A stretch of 64,000 nucleotides of DNA, from the NCBI RefSeq assembly GCF_039548895.1, contig NZ_JBCLVG010000001.1; one strand, 5' to 3'. A program made the position numbers and the translations under genes. The notes below the pieces were generated by a model that saw nothing but the letters and a program-made list of their open reading frames with translations, did not search any database and was not told the origin of the DNA. Positions 41,060 through 49,361 of this stretch are shown here, in pieces. The stretch comes from Orlajensenia stereocauli. GTDB taxonomy: Bacteria; Actinomycetota; Actinomycetes; Actinomycetales; Microbacteriaceae. Every line of letters starts with the position of its first letter. The stretch's first letter is position 1.

Positions 41060-41368
41060 CTAGCCGTCGTTCTCCATCGCGGCCTCGAGGCGCTCCACCT
41101 TCGCGGTGAGCTCGCCCGAGAATCCGGGGCGGATGTCTGCCTTCAGCACCAGCGAGACCCGCGATCCGTACTCGGCCACGGCATCCGTCGCGTCCTTGAT
41201 CACGGCGAACACCTCGTCCCAGTCCCCTTCGATGGTCGTGAACATCGAGTCGGTCTGGTTGGGCAGCCCGGACTCGCGCACGATGCGCACGGCGGCTGCG
41301 ACGGCGTCATGCACAGAGCCGTCGGAGCGGCCTGTTCCCGATGGAGCGACGGAGAATGCGACGAGCAT
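41060..41368 (-). CDS. Thiamine-binding-type protein (MTH1187/YkoF-like, DUF77), 102 aa
   Basis: The small protein starts MLVAFSVAPSGTGRSDGSVHDAVAAAVRIVRESGLPNQTDSMFTTIEGDW, the typical beginning of the MTH1187/YjcS family, ferredoxin-like folds some of which bind thiamine. Function in this organism is inferred only. I chose the ATG at 41368, with GGGAGG 5 bases upstream. It starts 16 bases after the glycosyltransferase stop, so the two are likely co-transcribed. The 192-base gap after it holds no gene. Confidence 0.82.
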   Translation of the reverse strand: MLVAFSVAPSGTGRSDGSVHDAVAAAVRIVRESGLPNQTDSMFTTIEGDWDEVFAVIKDATDAVAEYGSRVSLVLKADIRPGFSGELTAKVERLEAAMENDG

Positions 41369-41384
41369 GGTGGCCTCCCGAGCC

Positions 41385-42800
41385 TCAGTCGGCCGCGTCT
41401 GGCGACCGGCTTCCACTCTTCCAGACCTCGGCAGCGGATGCCGCTCCTGATGCGGCATCGAGGCCGCGGCCGGGCGACCCATCCGTCTCGGGCTCCCCCT
41501 CCGCGTCCGGCTCCCCCTCGGCCTCGAATGCGCCCCCGTCGTCGAGAGCGAGCTCGGCGTGCGATCCGCTCCGCCACACCATGACGACGGCCCACACGAG
41601 CAGCGCGACCTCCAGCAGGTTGCGCAGCGTCAGCAGAGCGACGGCCAGCGGGTGCGCGACCAGCAGCCAGTCGTAGAAGAACGGATAGATGAGCTGAGTG
41701 AGCCCGGCCAGCACGAGCGCCATGACGGCCGGGACCACGTAGCGCCGCCCCCTGTAGACGAGGCCGATCACGATGGGGACGGCCAGCCAGCAGATGAACT
41801 GCGGCGACCCCACCTTGTTCACCACGATGAAGGCCGTCACGAGGGCGAGGGCCAGCGGTAGGAACAGCGCGACGAACGGCGCCCGCTGCAGTTGCGCCCT
41901 GATCCCGATGGCCACGATCACGCCGACGACGAGCACGAGCAGCGGCGTCATCACGGCGCTCGCGAACTCGGTTCCCTGCCCCGTGACCTGGTACGTGAGG
42001 ATGTCCTGGTCGTAGTACACCCACGAGGTCGAACTGCCGGCCGCCGCCTTCCACAGCCAGATCGTGCTCACAGGCGACTCGATCTGCAGCCCGCGTCCCG
42101 TCTGCTCGGTGATGAAGCTGAACACATTCCACCCGCTGCCGAGCACGAGGCAGATCACCACGATCAGCACGCTCGTGCCGGCTGCGGCCACGAGGATGCG
42201 CACCCTCGCGCGTGAGGCGATGAGGAGCGCCGCGATGATGGCGGCCGGCCAGATCTTGATCCAGGTGGCGATCGCCAGCAGAACTGACGCGAGGCGCGGC
42301 CGCCCGGCGACGAGCAATACGGCGATGAGGGCGATCGGCACAGTGACGGCATCGATGCGCCCGACGGCGATCGGACCGAGCAGCACCAGGAACGCGAGCC
42401 ACCACCACGCCGGCACGAACCGGGTGACAGCGCCGCGGCGCAGCCCGATGAGCACAGCGAAGCCGGCGGCGTTCAGCAGCACGACCAGTCCGAGCCAGGT
42501 GTACACGTAGAGGTCGAAGCCGAACACCGCGGCCAGCCCCATCGGCAGGATCGCCAGGATCGGGTAGACGAACGGCCCGTCGATGCCGACGACGTAGCCG
42601 CTGAGGTCGACCGTCTGCATCCAGGTCGTGTACACGAGGGTCACGTCGCCGAGCGGCAGGCCCGGCCCGGTGAGGGCGAGCCACACCAGTTCGGCGTGCA
42701 CGAGCACGAATGCCGCCCACAACGCCAGGCGGTTGCCGAGCACCCGGCGCAGAGTGGTACGGGGAGCCGGCGGAGCGACGGATGCGGGAATGCCGGGCAT
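41385..42800 (-). CDS. Polytopic membrane glycosyltransferase, GT87/mannosyltransferase-like
   Basis: The approximately 471-aa protein has about ten to twelve hydrophobic helices, an early acidic loop (GDVTLVYTTWM with the conserved Asp), and RIDAVTVPIALIAVLLV, fitting the GT-C fold of polyprenol-phosphate-dependent mannosyltransferases. The C-terminus (about 50 residues) is acidic, Glu/Gly/Asp/Ala-rich and cytoplasmic. The acceptor is unknown. The ATG at 42800 has TAGCAT 7 bases upstream; the ATG at 42809 is also in frame. Confidence 0.8.
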   Translation of the reverse strand: MPGIPASVAPPAPRTTLRRVLGNRLALWAAFVLVHAELVWLALTGPGLPLGDVTLVYTTWMQTVDLSGYVVGIDGPFVYPILAILPMGLAAVFGFDLYVYTWLGLVVLLNAAGFAVLIGLRRGAVTRFVPAWWWLAFLVLLGPIAVGRIDAVTVPIALIAVLLVAGRPRLASVLLAIATWIKIWPAAIIAALLIASRARVRILVAAAGTSVLIVVICLVLGSGWNVFSFITEQTGRGLQIESPVSTIWLWKAAAGSSTSWVYYDQDILTYQVTGQGTEFASAVMTPLLVLVVGVIVAIGIRAQLQRAPFVALFLPLALALVTAFIVVNKVGSPQFICWLAVPIVIGLVYRGRRYVVPAVMALVLAGLTQLIYPFFYDWLLVAHPLAVALLTLRNLLEVALLVWAVVMVWRSGSHAELALDDGGAFEAEGEPDAEGEPETDGSPGRGLDAASGAASAAEVWKSGSRSPDAAD

Positions 42801-42807
42801 GGCGCTC

Positions 42808-42813
42808 ATGCTA
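42808..42813 (-). promoter_or_regulatory. -10 element TAGCAT, leaderless-type, for the glycosyltransferase
   Basis: TAGCAT, 7 bases (GAGCGCC), then the ATG at 42800. If the ATG at 42809 were used, it would overlap this element, so 42800 is favoured. Confidence 0.4.
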
Positions 42814-42953
42814 TCCGCAGCATCCGACCGCCCGATGCACGCTCTCGGCGCCCTTCGATATCACTTGTGTCACAGGACGACGCGATTCGTCATCGGGCTC
42901 CGACGGATGCGGCAAGCTTGAGACTCCCCCCTCGATTTCGCCAGGAGACAGCC

Positions 42954-43802
42954 ATGCCCCTACGCATCACCCGCACCCGTGCCCTCGCGCTCGCCGTCGT
43001 CGTCACGGCGGGCATCGCCGCGTTGAGCGGATGCGCCGGTGCCTCCTCGGACTCGGCGTCCGAGAGCGGCTACGTCACCGACGGCAAGCTCACCATCGGA
43101 ACGGCAGAGCCCGCGTACTACCCGTGGGTCATCGACGACAAGCCGGAGTCGGGCGAGGGCTTCGAGTCGGCCGTCGCCTACGCCGTCGCCGGCCAGCTCG
43201 GCTTCGCCGACTCCGACGTCGTCTGGGTGCGCTCCACCTTCGACGAGGCCATCGCGCCCGGTCCGAAGGACTTCGACTTCAACCTGCAGCAGTTCTCCAT
43301 CACGGATGAGCGCAAGCAGGCCGTCGACTTCTCCTCGCCCTACTTCGAGACCACGCAGACCGTGATCACCATCGCGTCCTCCCCCGCCGCCGGCGCCACG
43401 TCGATCGCCGACCTCAAGAAGTTCTCCATCGGCGCCCAGACCGGAACCACCAGCCTCACCGCACTGGAGGAGGTCATCGACCCCGACTCGCAGGCGCAGG
43501 TCTTCAACTCCAACGACGACGCGAAGCTGGCTCTGCAGAACGGCACCGTGGACGCCATCGTCGTCGACCTGCCGACGGCCTTCTACCTGACCGGCGCCGA
43601 GCTCGACGGCGGCAAGATCATCGGCCAGCTCCCTCAGGCAGAGGGCACGACGGGCGATCAGTTCGGCCTGGTGCTCGCCAAGGACAGCGCGCTCACGGCG
43701 AGCGTCTCCGAGGCCGTCGACGCCCTGCGCGAGGACGGCACGCTCGACGAACTGGCCACGAAGTGGCTCGGCTCCGAGGACACCGCCCCGGTGCTGAAGT
43801 AG
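42954..43802 (+). CDS. Polar amino-acid ABC transporter substrate-binding lipoprotein
   Basis: The 282-aa protein has a lipoprotein signal (lipobox ALSGC) and the type II amino-acid binding fold: TDGKLTIGTAEPAYYPWVIDD, GFESAVAYAVAGQLGF, the hinge KQAVDFSSPYFETTQTV and IGAQTGTTSLTALEEV. Ligand probably a polar or basic amino acid, not decidable further. Start ATG 42954 has AGGAG upstream. The permease and ATPase genes follow. Confidence 0.93.
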   Translation: MPLRITRTRALALAVVVTAGIAALSGCAGASSDSASESGYVTDGKLTIGTAEPAYYPWVIDDKPESGEGFESAVAYAVAGQLGFADSDVVWVRSTFDEAIAPGPKDFDFNLQQFSITDERKQAVDFSSPYFETTQTVITIASSPAAGATSIADLKKFSIGAQTGTTSLTALEEVIDPDSQAQVFNSNDDAKLALQNGTVDAIVVDLPTAFYLTGAELDGGKIIGQLPQAEGTTGDQFGLVLAKDSALTASVSEAVDALREDGTLDELATKWLGSEDTAPVLK

Positions 43803-43815
43803 CCGGGCGCACCAG

Positions 43816-43821
43816 TACTCT
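43816..43821 (+). promoter_or_regulatory. -10-like element TACTCT, leaderless-type, for the amino-acid permease
   Basis: TACTCT, 7 bases (GTAGCGC), then the ATG at 43829, within the 26-base gap after the binding-protein gene. It may be a second promoter for the permease-ATPase pair. Confidence 0.4.
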
Positions 43822-43828
43822 GTAGCGC

Positions 43829-44692
43829 ATGAGCACCACCGGGATCGATGCCCGGCCGCCGAGTTCGATCGAGCTCGACCGCCGGGCATTCCGTCGTCAG
43901 CAGACGACGAGGTCCACGCTGATCGCCATCGTGAGCACCGTCGTGTTCGCTGTCGCGGCGTGGATCTTCGTGATCAACACCCCCGGCTGGAGCCGGGTTC
44001 AGCAGACGTTCTTCAACTGGGACGTCGCCGTGGCCGCCTTCCCGCGCGTCATCGAGGGCTTCTGGCTCAACGTGCGCGTGCTCATCTACTCGGTCATCGG
44101 CGTCGGCATCGTCAGCCCGGTGATCGCCACTGTGCGCACCCTCCGCGGCCCGATCTGGTTCCCGCTGCGTGCCCTCGCGGCCGGCTACACCGACCTGTTC
44201 CGCGGGATGCCGCTCCTCATCGTGCTGTACGTGATCGGATACGGCATCCCGGGCCTCGGCGTCTTCCCCCGTATGCCAGCCGAGTTCTGGGGAACCATCG
44301 CCCTGGTCACCGTCTACTCCGCCTACGTCTCCGAGGTGTTCCGCGCCGGCATCGAGGCCGTGCACCCGTCTCAGCGTCTCGCTGCGCGTTCCCTCGGCCT
44401 CAGCTACAGCCAGAGCATGCGCCGCGTCATCCTGCCTCAGGCCGTGCGCAAGGTCACGCCCGCCCTCATGAACGACTTCGTCGCCCTGCAGAAGGACGTC
44501 GGACTCATCTCGGTGCTCGGAGCTGTGGATGCCGTGCGCGCCGCCCAGATCGAGACTGCGGCGTACTTCAACTTCACGCCCTACGTCGTGGCCGGCCTGC
44601 TCTTCTTCCTGTTGGCGCTGCCGATGATCCGCTTCACCGACTGGTACACGGCGCGCGTGCGGCGGCGCGAGCAGATGGGGAGCATCGTATGA
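43829..44692 (+). CDS. Polar amino-acid ABC transporter permease
   Basis: The 287-aa inner-membrane protein has a hydrophilic first 30 residues, one early helix, and the HisM/GlnP core of about four to five helices. The EAA motif is EVFRAGIEAVHPSQRLAARSLGLSYSQ, the site that docks with the ATPase. It overlaps the ATPase gene by 4 bases (ATGA). Confidence 0.94.
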   Translation: MSTTGIDARPPSSIELDRRAFRRQQTTRSTLIAIVSTVVFAVAAWIFVINTPGWSRVQQTFFNWDVAVAAFPRVIEGFWLNVRVLIYSVIGVGIVSPVIATVRTLRGPIWFPLRALAAGYTDLFRGMPLLIVLYVIGYGIPGLGVFPRMPAEFWGTIALVTVYSAYVSEVFRAGIEAVHPSQRLAARSLGLSYSQSMRRVILPQAVRKVTPALMNDFVALQKDVGLISVLGAVDAVRAAQIETAAYFNFTPYVVAGLLFFLLALPMIRFTDWYTARVRRREQMGSIV

Positions 44693-45477
44693 GTCTCATC
44701 GAACCAGGCTCCGGACCCGGCTCGGCCGCCGCCATGCCCGATGCCGCGCCGGTGCTCAGACTCGTCGGCATCCGGAAGTCCTTCGAGGGCACCGAGGTGC
44801 TCCGCGGAATCGACCTCACCGTGCACAGGCACGAGATCGTCGCGCTCATCGGTGCCAGCGGATCGGGCAAGTCGACCCTGCTGCGCACGGCCAACCTGCT
44901 CGAGCAGATCGACGACGGCCAGATCTTCCTGGGCGACGATGACATCAGCGACCCGCGCGCCAAGGCCGACCGCATCCGTTCCCGCATCGGCGTGGTGTTC
45001 CAGCACTTCAACCTGTTCCCGCATCTCAGCGTGATCGACAACGTCACCCTGGCGAGCCGGGCGGTTCACGGAGTCTCCCGGGCCGAAGCCGAGCGACGCG
45101 GTCTCGAGCTGCTCGGTTCCATCGGGCTCGCCGACAAGGCCCACGACTTCCCCGACAGGCTCTCCGGCGGCCAGCAGCAGCGCGCGGCCATCGTGCGCGC
45201 GATCGCGACGGATCCCGAACTCCTGCTGCTCGACGAGATCACCAGCGCGCTCGACCCCGAGCTCGTGGGCGAGGTGCTCGACCTCGTGCGCGAGCTGGGC
45301 CGCGGCGGCACCACCATCCTGATGGCGACGCACGAGATGGCCTTCGCCCGCGACGTCGCCCACAGGGTCGTGTTCCTCGACAAGGGCGTCGTGGCCGAGG
45401 CCGGCCCGCCGGCTCAGCTGTTCGAGCACTCGCAGAACCCGCGCACGCGCGAGTTCCTGGCGCGCTTCACGGCTTAG
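44689..45477 (+). CDS. Polar amino-acid ABC transporter ATP-binding protein
   Basis: The 262-aa protein has Walker A GASGSGKSTLL, Q-loop GVVFQHFNLFPHL, signature LSGGQQQRAAIVRAI, Walker B ELLLLDEITSALD and H-loop MATHEMAFARD. The DEITSALDPE Walker B with Glu-Ile instead of Glu-Pro is a small variant. Family GlnQ/HisP. The ATG overlaps the permease stop. The last gene of the unit; the convergent flavoreductase ends 14 bases later. Confidence 0.95.
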   Translation: MSLIEPGSGPGSAAAMPDAAPVLRLVGIRKSFEGTEVLRGIDLTVHRHEIVALIGASGSGKSTLLRTANLLEQIDDGQIFLGDDDISDPRAKADRIRSRIGVVFQHFNLFPHLSVIDNVTLASRAVHGVSRAEAERRGLELLGSIGLADKAHDFPDRLSGGQQQRAAIVRAIATDPELLLLDEITSALDPELVGEVLDLVRELGRGGTTILMATHEMAFARDVAHRVVFLDKGVVAEAGPPAQLFEHSQNPRTREFLARFTA

Positions 45478-45491
45478 CGAGGCCTCCGCTC

Positions 45492-46991
45492 TCAGTACCC
45501 GCTGAAGGCGTCGGTCGTCACCGACCGACCACCCCGGCGGGCGAGGGCCGAACGCACGCTGTCGACCATGCGCGGCGAGCCCGACACGAAGGTGCGCCGG
45601 GTACGCCAGTCGGGCACGGTTGCGTCGAGCATGGCGTGGTCGACGCGTCCGGAATGGGAGCTCCAGCCGGCCGGCAGCTCAGCCCCCGCAACTCCCACCA
45701 CGACGACCTCGGCCGCGGACTCGGCGATGACCTCCCGGTAGGCGATCTCGCTCGACCCCGCCGCATACACGAGTACGACGTCGCGACGGCGGCCCGCCGC
45801 GCTGTCCGAGGCGAGCTGGCTGGCGAACGGCGTGATGCCGATTCCGCCGGCGATGAGCAGCACCGGCTCCGAGTCGTCCTGAGGCAGCAGGAAATCGCCG
45901 CCGACGGAGGTCGCCCGCACGATCGAGCCGGGGGCGAGGGAGCCGAGTGCACGCTTGAACGTCGACGGCTTCTCCGGCATCCGCATGGCGATGGTGATGC
46001 GTTCTGCGTCGTCCGGCGGAGAGGAGATGCTGAAGACACGACGGGTTCCGCGGGAGTCCGCACGGCGGTGCGGAACGGCGAGCTCGAGTGACTGCCCGGC
46101 CTGGAAGGCCACGGGTCGCACCGGCGAGAAGACGTACTCGACGATCGTGGGCGTCGGATGCCGCGCCTCGACGAGTCGCAGCCTCACGGCCCGGCGCTGG
46201 CCGAACCCGAAGGCTATGGCGTTGCCGACGACGAGGGCGAGCTCCGGCGTCATGGCGAACGGCCCGACGGCGAGCGGGATCGAGAACAGCACGCCGACCA
46301 CGCCGGCGACCAGCAGCTGCTGCCAGCGCCGCGGCGGCAGGGTGAGCGGCTCGCTCAGCATGAACGCGGCCAGGAAGACCACGGGGAACGAGGCGAGCAC
46401 TGTCCACGCGGCGGAGCCGGCATCCGTTCCCTCGAGCATCAGGCGACCGGTGCAGAGCACACCGGCCACGGCCACGAAGACCCCGGCGACGGCGAAGCGA
46501 CGCGTGCGCCACAGCACCAGGAAGCCGGCGATGAGCACGATGGGCAGGAGGTACGAGTTGGCCACCCACCACACCGAGGAGCCGAGCTGCGTGAACGCGA
46601 TGATCACGGCGGCGACCGCAGCCGGGTTGAAGATGTGCCTGCCCCGCACGGCGAGAACGTACTTCGACGCGCTCGCCAGCACGCCGGTGAGGGCGAGCAC
46701 GCCGAGCTGAGCCGGCTCCTCAGACGGCCAGAACAGGAAGAACAGGAGCAGCCCGGTGATGACGGAGGACTCGAGGTGGGCCGGCGAGCGCACGACACGG
46801 CCGGCGATCCAGCCCGAAGCCGCGACGGAGCCGACAGCGACGACGAGGCTGAGCGCCAACTGCGTCGGCGTGTAGAACAACAGGCCTGTGGCCGAGAGGA
46901 TGAAGGCCACCACAGCGATCGCGCCGAGGCTCAGGGTCATCAGGCGATAGCCCGACACACGGCCGAGCGAGGAATCGAGCAGACGTCTCAT
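45492..46991 (-). CDS. NqrB/RnfD-like membrane protein fused to an FNR-type flavoreductase
   Basis: The 499-aa protein has two parts. Residues 1-265 hold about eight to ten hydrophobic helices; RGRHIFNPAAVAAVIIAFTQLG matches the NqrB/RnfD flavin-attachment region in outline. Residues 270-499 form a ferredoxin-reductase-type domain: FAD motif RRVFSISSPPDD, LLIAGGIGITPFASQL for NAD(P)H and the end FVSGSPRMVDSVRSALA. It likely passes electrons from cytoplasmic NAD(P)H across the membrane. It overlaps apbE by 4 bases and is the last gene of the flavin module. Confidence 0.85.
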   Translation of the reverse strand: MRRLLDSSLGRVSGYRLMTLSLGAIAVVAFILSATGLLFYTPTQLALSLVVAVGSVAASGWIAGRVVRSPAHLESSVITGLLLFFLFWPSEEPAQLGVLALTGVLASASKYVLAVRGRHIFNPAAVAAVIIAFTQLGSSVWWVANSYLLPIVLIAGFLVLWRTRRFAVAGVFVAVAGVLCTGRLMLEGTDAGSAAWTVLASFPVVFLAAFMLSEPLTLPPRRWQQLLVAGVVGVLFSIPLAVGPFAMTPELALVVGNAIAFGFGQRRAVRLRLVEARHPTPTIVEYVFSPVRPVAFQAGQSLELAVPHRRADSRGTRRVFSISSPPDDAERITIAMRMPEKPSTFKRALGSLAPGSIVRATSVGGDFLLPQDDSEPVLLIAGGIGITPFASQLASDSAAGRRRDVVLVYAAGSSEIAYREVIAESAAEVVVVGVAGAELPAGWSSHSGRVDHAMLDATVPDWRTRRTFVSGSPRMVDSVRSALARRGGRSVTTDAFSGY

Positions 46992-47854
46992 CGGAACAAC
47001 TCCCCGGGGAATCCGGCCGACATCTCAGCCCGCCCGTCGGTGAGCATGCGCACATGCTCGAACTCGACGTAGGGGGCCAGCTCATCGGCCGTGGTGAAGA
47101 ACAACGCCGTCGCGACGGCGTCGGCGACCATGGCCGTCTCGGCCGTCACCCACGTCGCGACGACCTCGTCGACCGGCTCCCCGGTGCGTGCGTCGAGCAC
47201 GTGGTGGAGGCCGGATCCCCAGGCGCGGCGATTGCTCGCCGAGGCGCAGAGTGCTCCATCGGCCAGGGTCGCGATGCCGATCGCCTTCGTGGTGTCGTAC
47301 GGATGCTCGAGAGCCACGCGCACGGACTCGCCGCCGGAGTGCCGCAGGTCTCCGCTGGCATCGACCACGATCTGCTCGACCCCGTCGTGCTCCAGCAGTT
47401 CGAGGATCATGTCGACGAGCAGGCCCTTGCCTGCGGCTCCGATGTCGAGCTCGACGGGCTGCTCGGTGCGCAGGCGCGTGCCGTCCCAGTCCATCCTGTC
47501 CCAGTCGGGACTCGCGAGGGTGCCGGTTCCGGGAACGAGTGAGTAGCCGGCCCCGTATCCGAGGTGGCTGAGCGAGGCGCCGACGAGAGGCGACATGGCG
47601 CCCTCCGTGGCCGTGTGCATGGCGGAGTAGAGCTCGACGAGCGCCCGGGCCTCGTCGGGGAATATCCACTCGCCCGACCGGAGCGCGATCTCGGCCACGA
47701 GCGAGTCGGGGCGGAAGCGTGACCAGGTGCGGTCGAAGTCCTCGATGACGGCGTTCATCCGCCGTACTGTCTCCGCAGGGATCGGGGCGCGCGAGTCGAC
47801 CTGCCAGCCCGTTCCGATCGCCTCGAAGGCGAGCGTGGCCGACTCAGCTGGCAT
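46988..47854 (-). CDS. apbE: FAD:protein FMN transferase
   Basis: ApbE attaches FMN through a phosphoester bond to Ser/Thr of target proteins. The 288-aa protein has the family signatures IEDFDRTWSRFRPDS, SPLVGASLSHLGYGAG, ELDIGAAGKGLLVD and the Mg-site region TAMVADAVATALFF. No signal peptide is evident, so it may act in the cytoplasm or be exported by another route. I chose the ATG at 47854, which overlaps the upstream FMN-binding gene by 11 bases; the frame extends 12 codons further upstream. The gene lies between its probable target and the membrane reductase. Confidence 0.93.
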   Translation of the reverse strand: MPAESATLAFEAIGTGWQVDSRAPIPAETVRRMNAVIEDFDRTWSRFRPDSLVAEIALRSGEWIFPDEARALVELYSAMHTATEGAMSPLVGASLSHLGYGAGYSLVPGTGTLASPDWDRMDWDGTRLRTEQPVELDIGAAGKGLLVDMILELLEHDGVEQIVVDASGDLRHSGGESVRVALEHPYDTTKAIGIATLADGALCASASNRRAWGSGLHHVLDARTGEPVDEVVATWVTAETAMVADAVATALFFTTADELAPYVEFEHVRMLTDGRAEMSAGFPGELFR

Positions 47855-48332
47855 CGCTGCGGATCGTGTCCAAGGCGGCGTTGAAGCCACCGCTGGTGAG
47901 AGAGGAACCCGCCACCTTCGACACGTCGAGGCTGTCGATGTCCTTGCCCACGACCTCGGCCGAGATGCCCGAGATGAAGGCGCTCTGGTACTGCTTCGAG
48001 TTGCCGCTGGTGGCCGAGCCCGTCACGTCGACCGCCGTCACGACGTCGTCGGCGAGCGTGATGGTCACGGTGACATCCTCTCGCCCGCCTGGAGTCGAGT
48101 ACTCCCCCGTCGCCGTGTAGTCGCCGTCGGTGTAGGTGCTCGATGCCGCTGACGAGTCGGTGCCGCTCGCATCGGTTCCGGTGGATGGCGTGGTGGTCGT
48201 CGTGTCGCCGGCCTCGGTAGACGGGGCCGTGTCGGCCTCGGCCGACTGGTCGGTGGCGCAGCCTGCGAGCGAGCCGATCACGACGGCTCCGGATGCGATC
48301 GCGATCGCTGTTCTGCCGATGCGTGTGTTCAT
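47844..48332 (-). CDS. FMN-binding domain lipoprotein, probable ApbE substrate
   Basis: The 162-aa protein has a lipoprotein signal (lipobox SLAGC), a Ser/Thr/Asp linker of about 45 residues, and one FMN-binding (NqrC-like) domain: YTATGEYSTPGGREDVTVTITLADDVVTAVDV, then a helix and the C-terminal SSLTSGGFNAALDTI. The Thr or Ser of this last motif is the likely FMN attachment site. I chose the ATG at 48332 with AAGGTG upstream; the GTG at 48341 is too close to the GGAG. It would carry electrons outside the membrane. Confidence 0.87.
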   Translation of the reverse strand: MNTRIGRTAIAIASGAVVIGSLAGCATDQSAEADTAPSTEAGDTTTTTPSTGTDASGTDSSAASSTYTDGDYTATGEYSTPGGREDVTVTITLADDVVTAVDVTGSATSGNSKQYQSAFISGISAEVVGKDIDSLDVSKVAGSSLTSGGFNAALDTIRSDAS

Positions 48333-48489
48333 GGTTCTCACCTTCTCCTCACCCCGTCAGGAGCGACATGCTCGGGATCACGCCGTCGGTCCCGGTTGTC
48401 TTCGACGTTATGCATGTTCCCTATGGGTCAGCTGTGACTCATCGACGAGTCGACTGAGCGCTCTCGAGGAGCTGCGGATGCGTGCGACG

Positions 48490-49338
48490 TCAGTCGCGCA
48501 GCAGCGCCGCGATGGCGGCCGGAACGTGCTCGGCGACATCGAGCGCCGTGATCGGCCCGCCTCGAGAAGCCAGCTCGGCCGCGCGCGCATGCAGGAACGA
48601 CGCCGTCGCGGCGAGAGCCGGCAGGGCGAGCGCCGGGTCGCGGGCTATGGGCCCGGAGTTCGTGGCGAGCAGGGCGCCGAGGATGCCGGCCAGCACGTCG
48701 CCGGTTCCGGCCGTGGCCAGCCAGCCCGGCGCATCGGTCACGGCATAGCTCGGCGATCCCGGGGCTGCAACATGGGTGGTCGACCCCTTGAGCAGCACCG
48801 TCACCGCGAACTCGTCTGCCGCCCTGGCCGCCCAGGCCGCGGCATCCGCCCGGATGGCATCGAGCGTCGCCTCGGCGCTCCGGGGAGAGAGCAGTTCGGC
48901 GAGCTCGCGGGCGTGCGGGGTGATGACCGTCGGACCCGTGGCGTCGGGCGCCAGGTCGAGCGCTCCGGCGTCGAGCACCGTCGGCAGTCTCTGGGCGAGG
49001 GCCTGCTGGATCTCCCCGCCGAGTACGAAGGTACGCCGGCCGGCGTTCATGCCCGACCCGATGAGCCACGCCTGCACGCGTCCGGACTGGGTCACGATCT
49101 CGGGACGCCGGGCCAGCACCATGCCGCTGACGGCTCTCGGGCCCGTGTATCGCACCATCCCGACACCCGTGCGCGCGGCGGCCTCCACGCCGAGCACTGC
49201 GGCGCCGGGATAGTCGTGGGAACCCGTGATCACGCCGAGCACGCCACGGGAGTACTTGTCGTCGTCGGCACTGGGCACGGCGACCCACTCCCGGGCGTCA
49301 TCCGCCGTCCAGATGAGGCGTTCTGCGGAACCGGTCAT
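48490..49338 (-). CDS. nnrD: ADP-dependent NAD(P)H-hydrate dehydratase
   Basis: NnrD restores damaged NAD(P)H hydrate to NAD(P)H. The 282-aa protein is ribokinase-like: DKYSRGVLGVITGSHDYPGAAVLGVEAAARTGVGMVRY at the front, VTVLLKGSTTHVAAPG (with the Lys-Gly), and the ATP/ADP loop PGWLATAGTGDVLAGILGALLA. The NnrE epimerase domain is absent, so a separate epimerase gene should exist elsewhere. The ATG at 49338 is preceded by TATCGT and 6 bases. Divergent from the HAD gene with 23 bases between start codons. Confidence 0.92.
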   Translation of the reverse strand: MTGSAERLIWTADDAREWVAVPSADDDKYSRGVLGVITGSHDYPGAAVLGVEAAARTGVGMVRYTGPRAVSGMVLARRPEIVTQSGRVQAWLIGSGMNAGRRTFVLGGEIQQALAQRLPTVLDAGALDLAPDATGPTVITPHARELAELLSPRSAEATLDAIRADAAAWAARAADEFAVTVLLKGSTTHVAAPGSPSYAVTDAPGWLATAGTGDVLAGILGALLATNSGPIARDPALALPALAATASFLHARAAELASRGGPITALDVAEHVPAAIAALLRD

Positions 49339-49344
49339 GCTCTC

Positions 49345-49354
49345 ACGATAGGTT
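49345..49354. promoter_or_regulatory. Overlapping divergent -10 elements of nnrD and the HAD gene
   Basis: Minus-strand TATCGT (49345-49350) ends 6 bases before the nnrD ATG (49338); plus-strand TAGGTT (49349-49354) ends 7 bases before the HAD ATG (49362). The two elements share 2 base pairs, so polymerase can hardly use both at once. Each -35 region falls inside the other gene. Confidence 0.5.
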
Positions 49355-49361
49355 GCAGGAG

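Noticed and set aside
41040..41060. Tandem ACGG repeats near the stop of the thiamine-binding-type gene
   Set aside because: Only three short units; too few to count as a repeat array. No CRISPR array was seen anywhere in the window.
48400..48425. GGGAAC sequence before the FMN-binding lipoprotein, as an ECF sigma promoter
   Set aside because: No matching -10 (GTT or CGTC) at the needed spacing was found.
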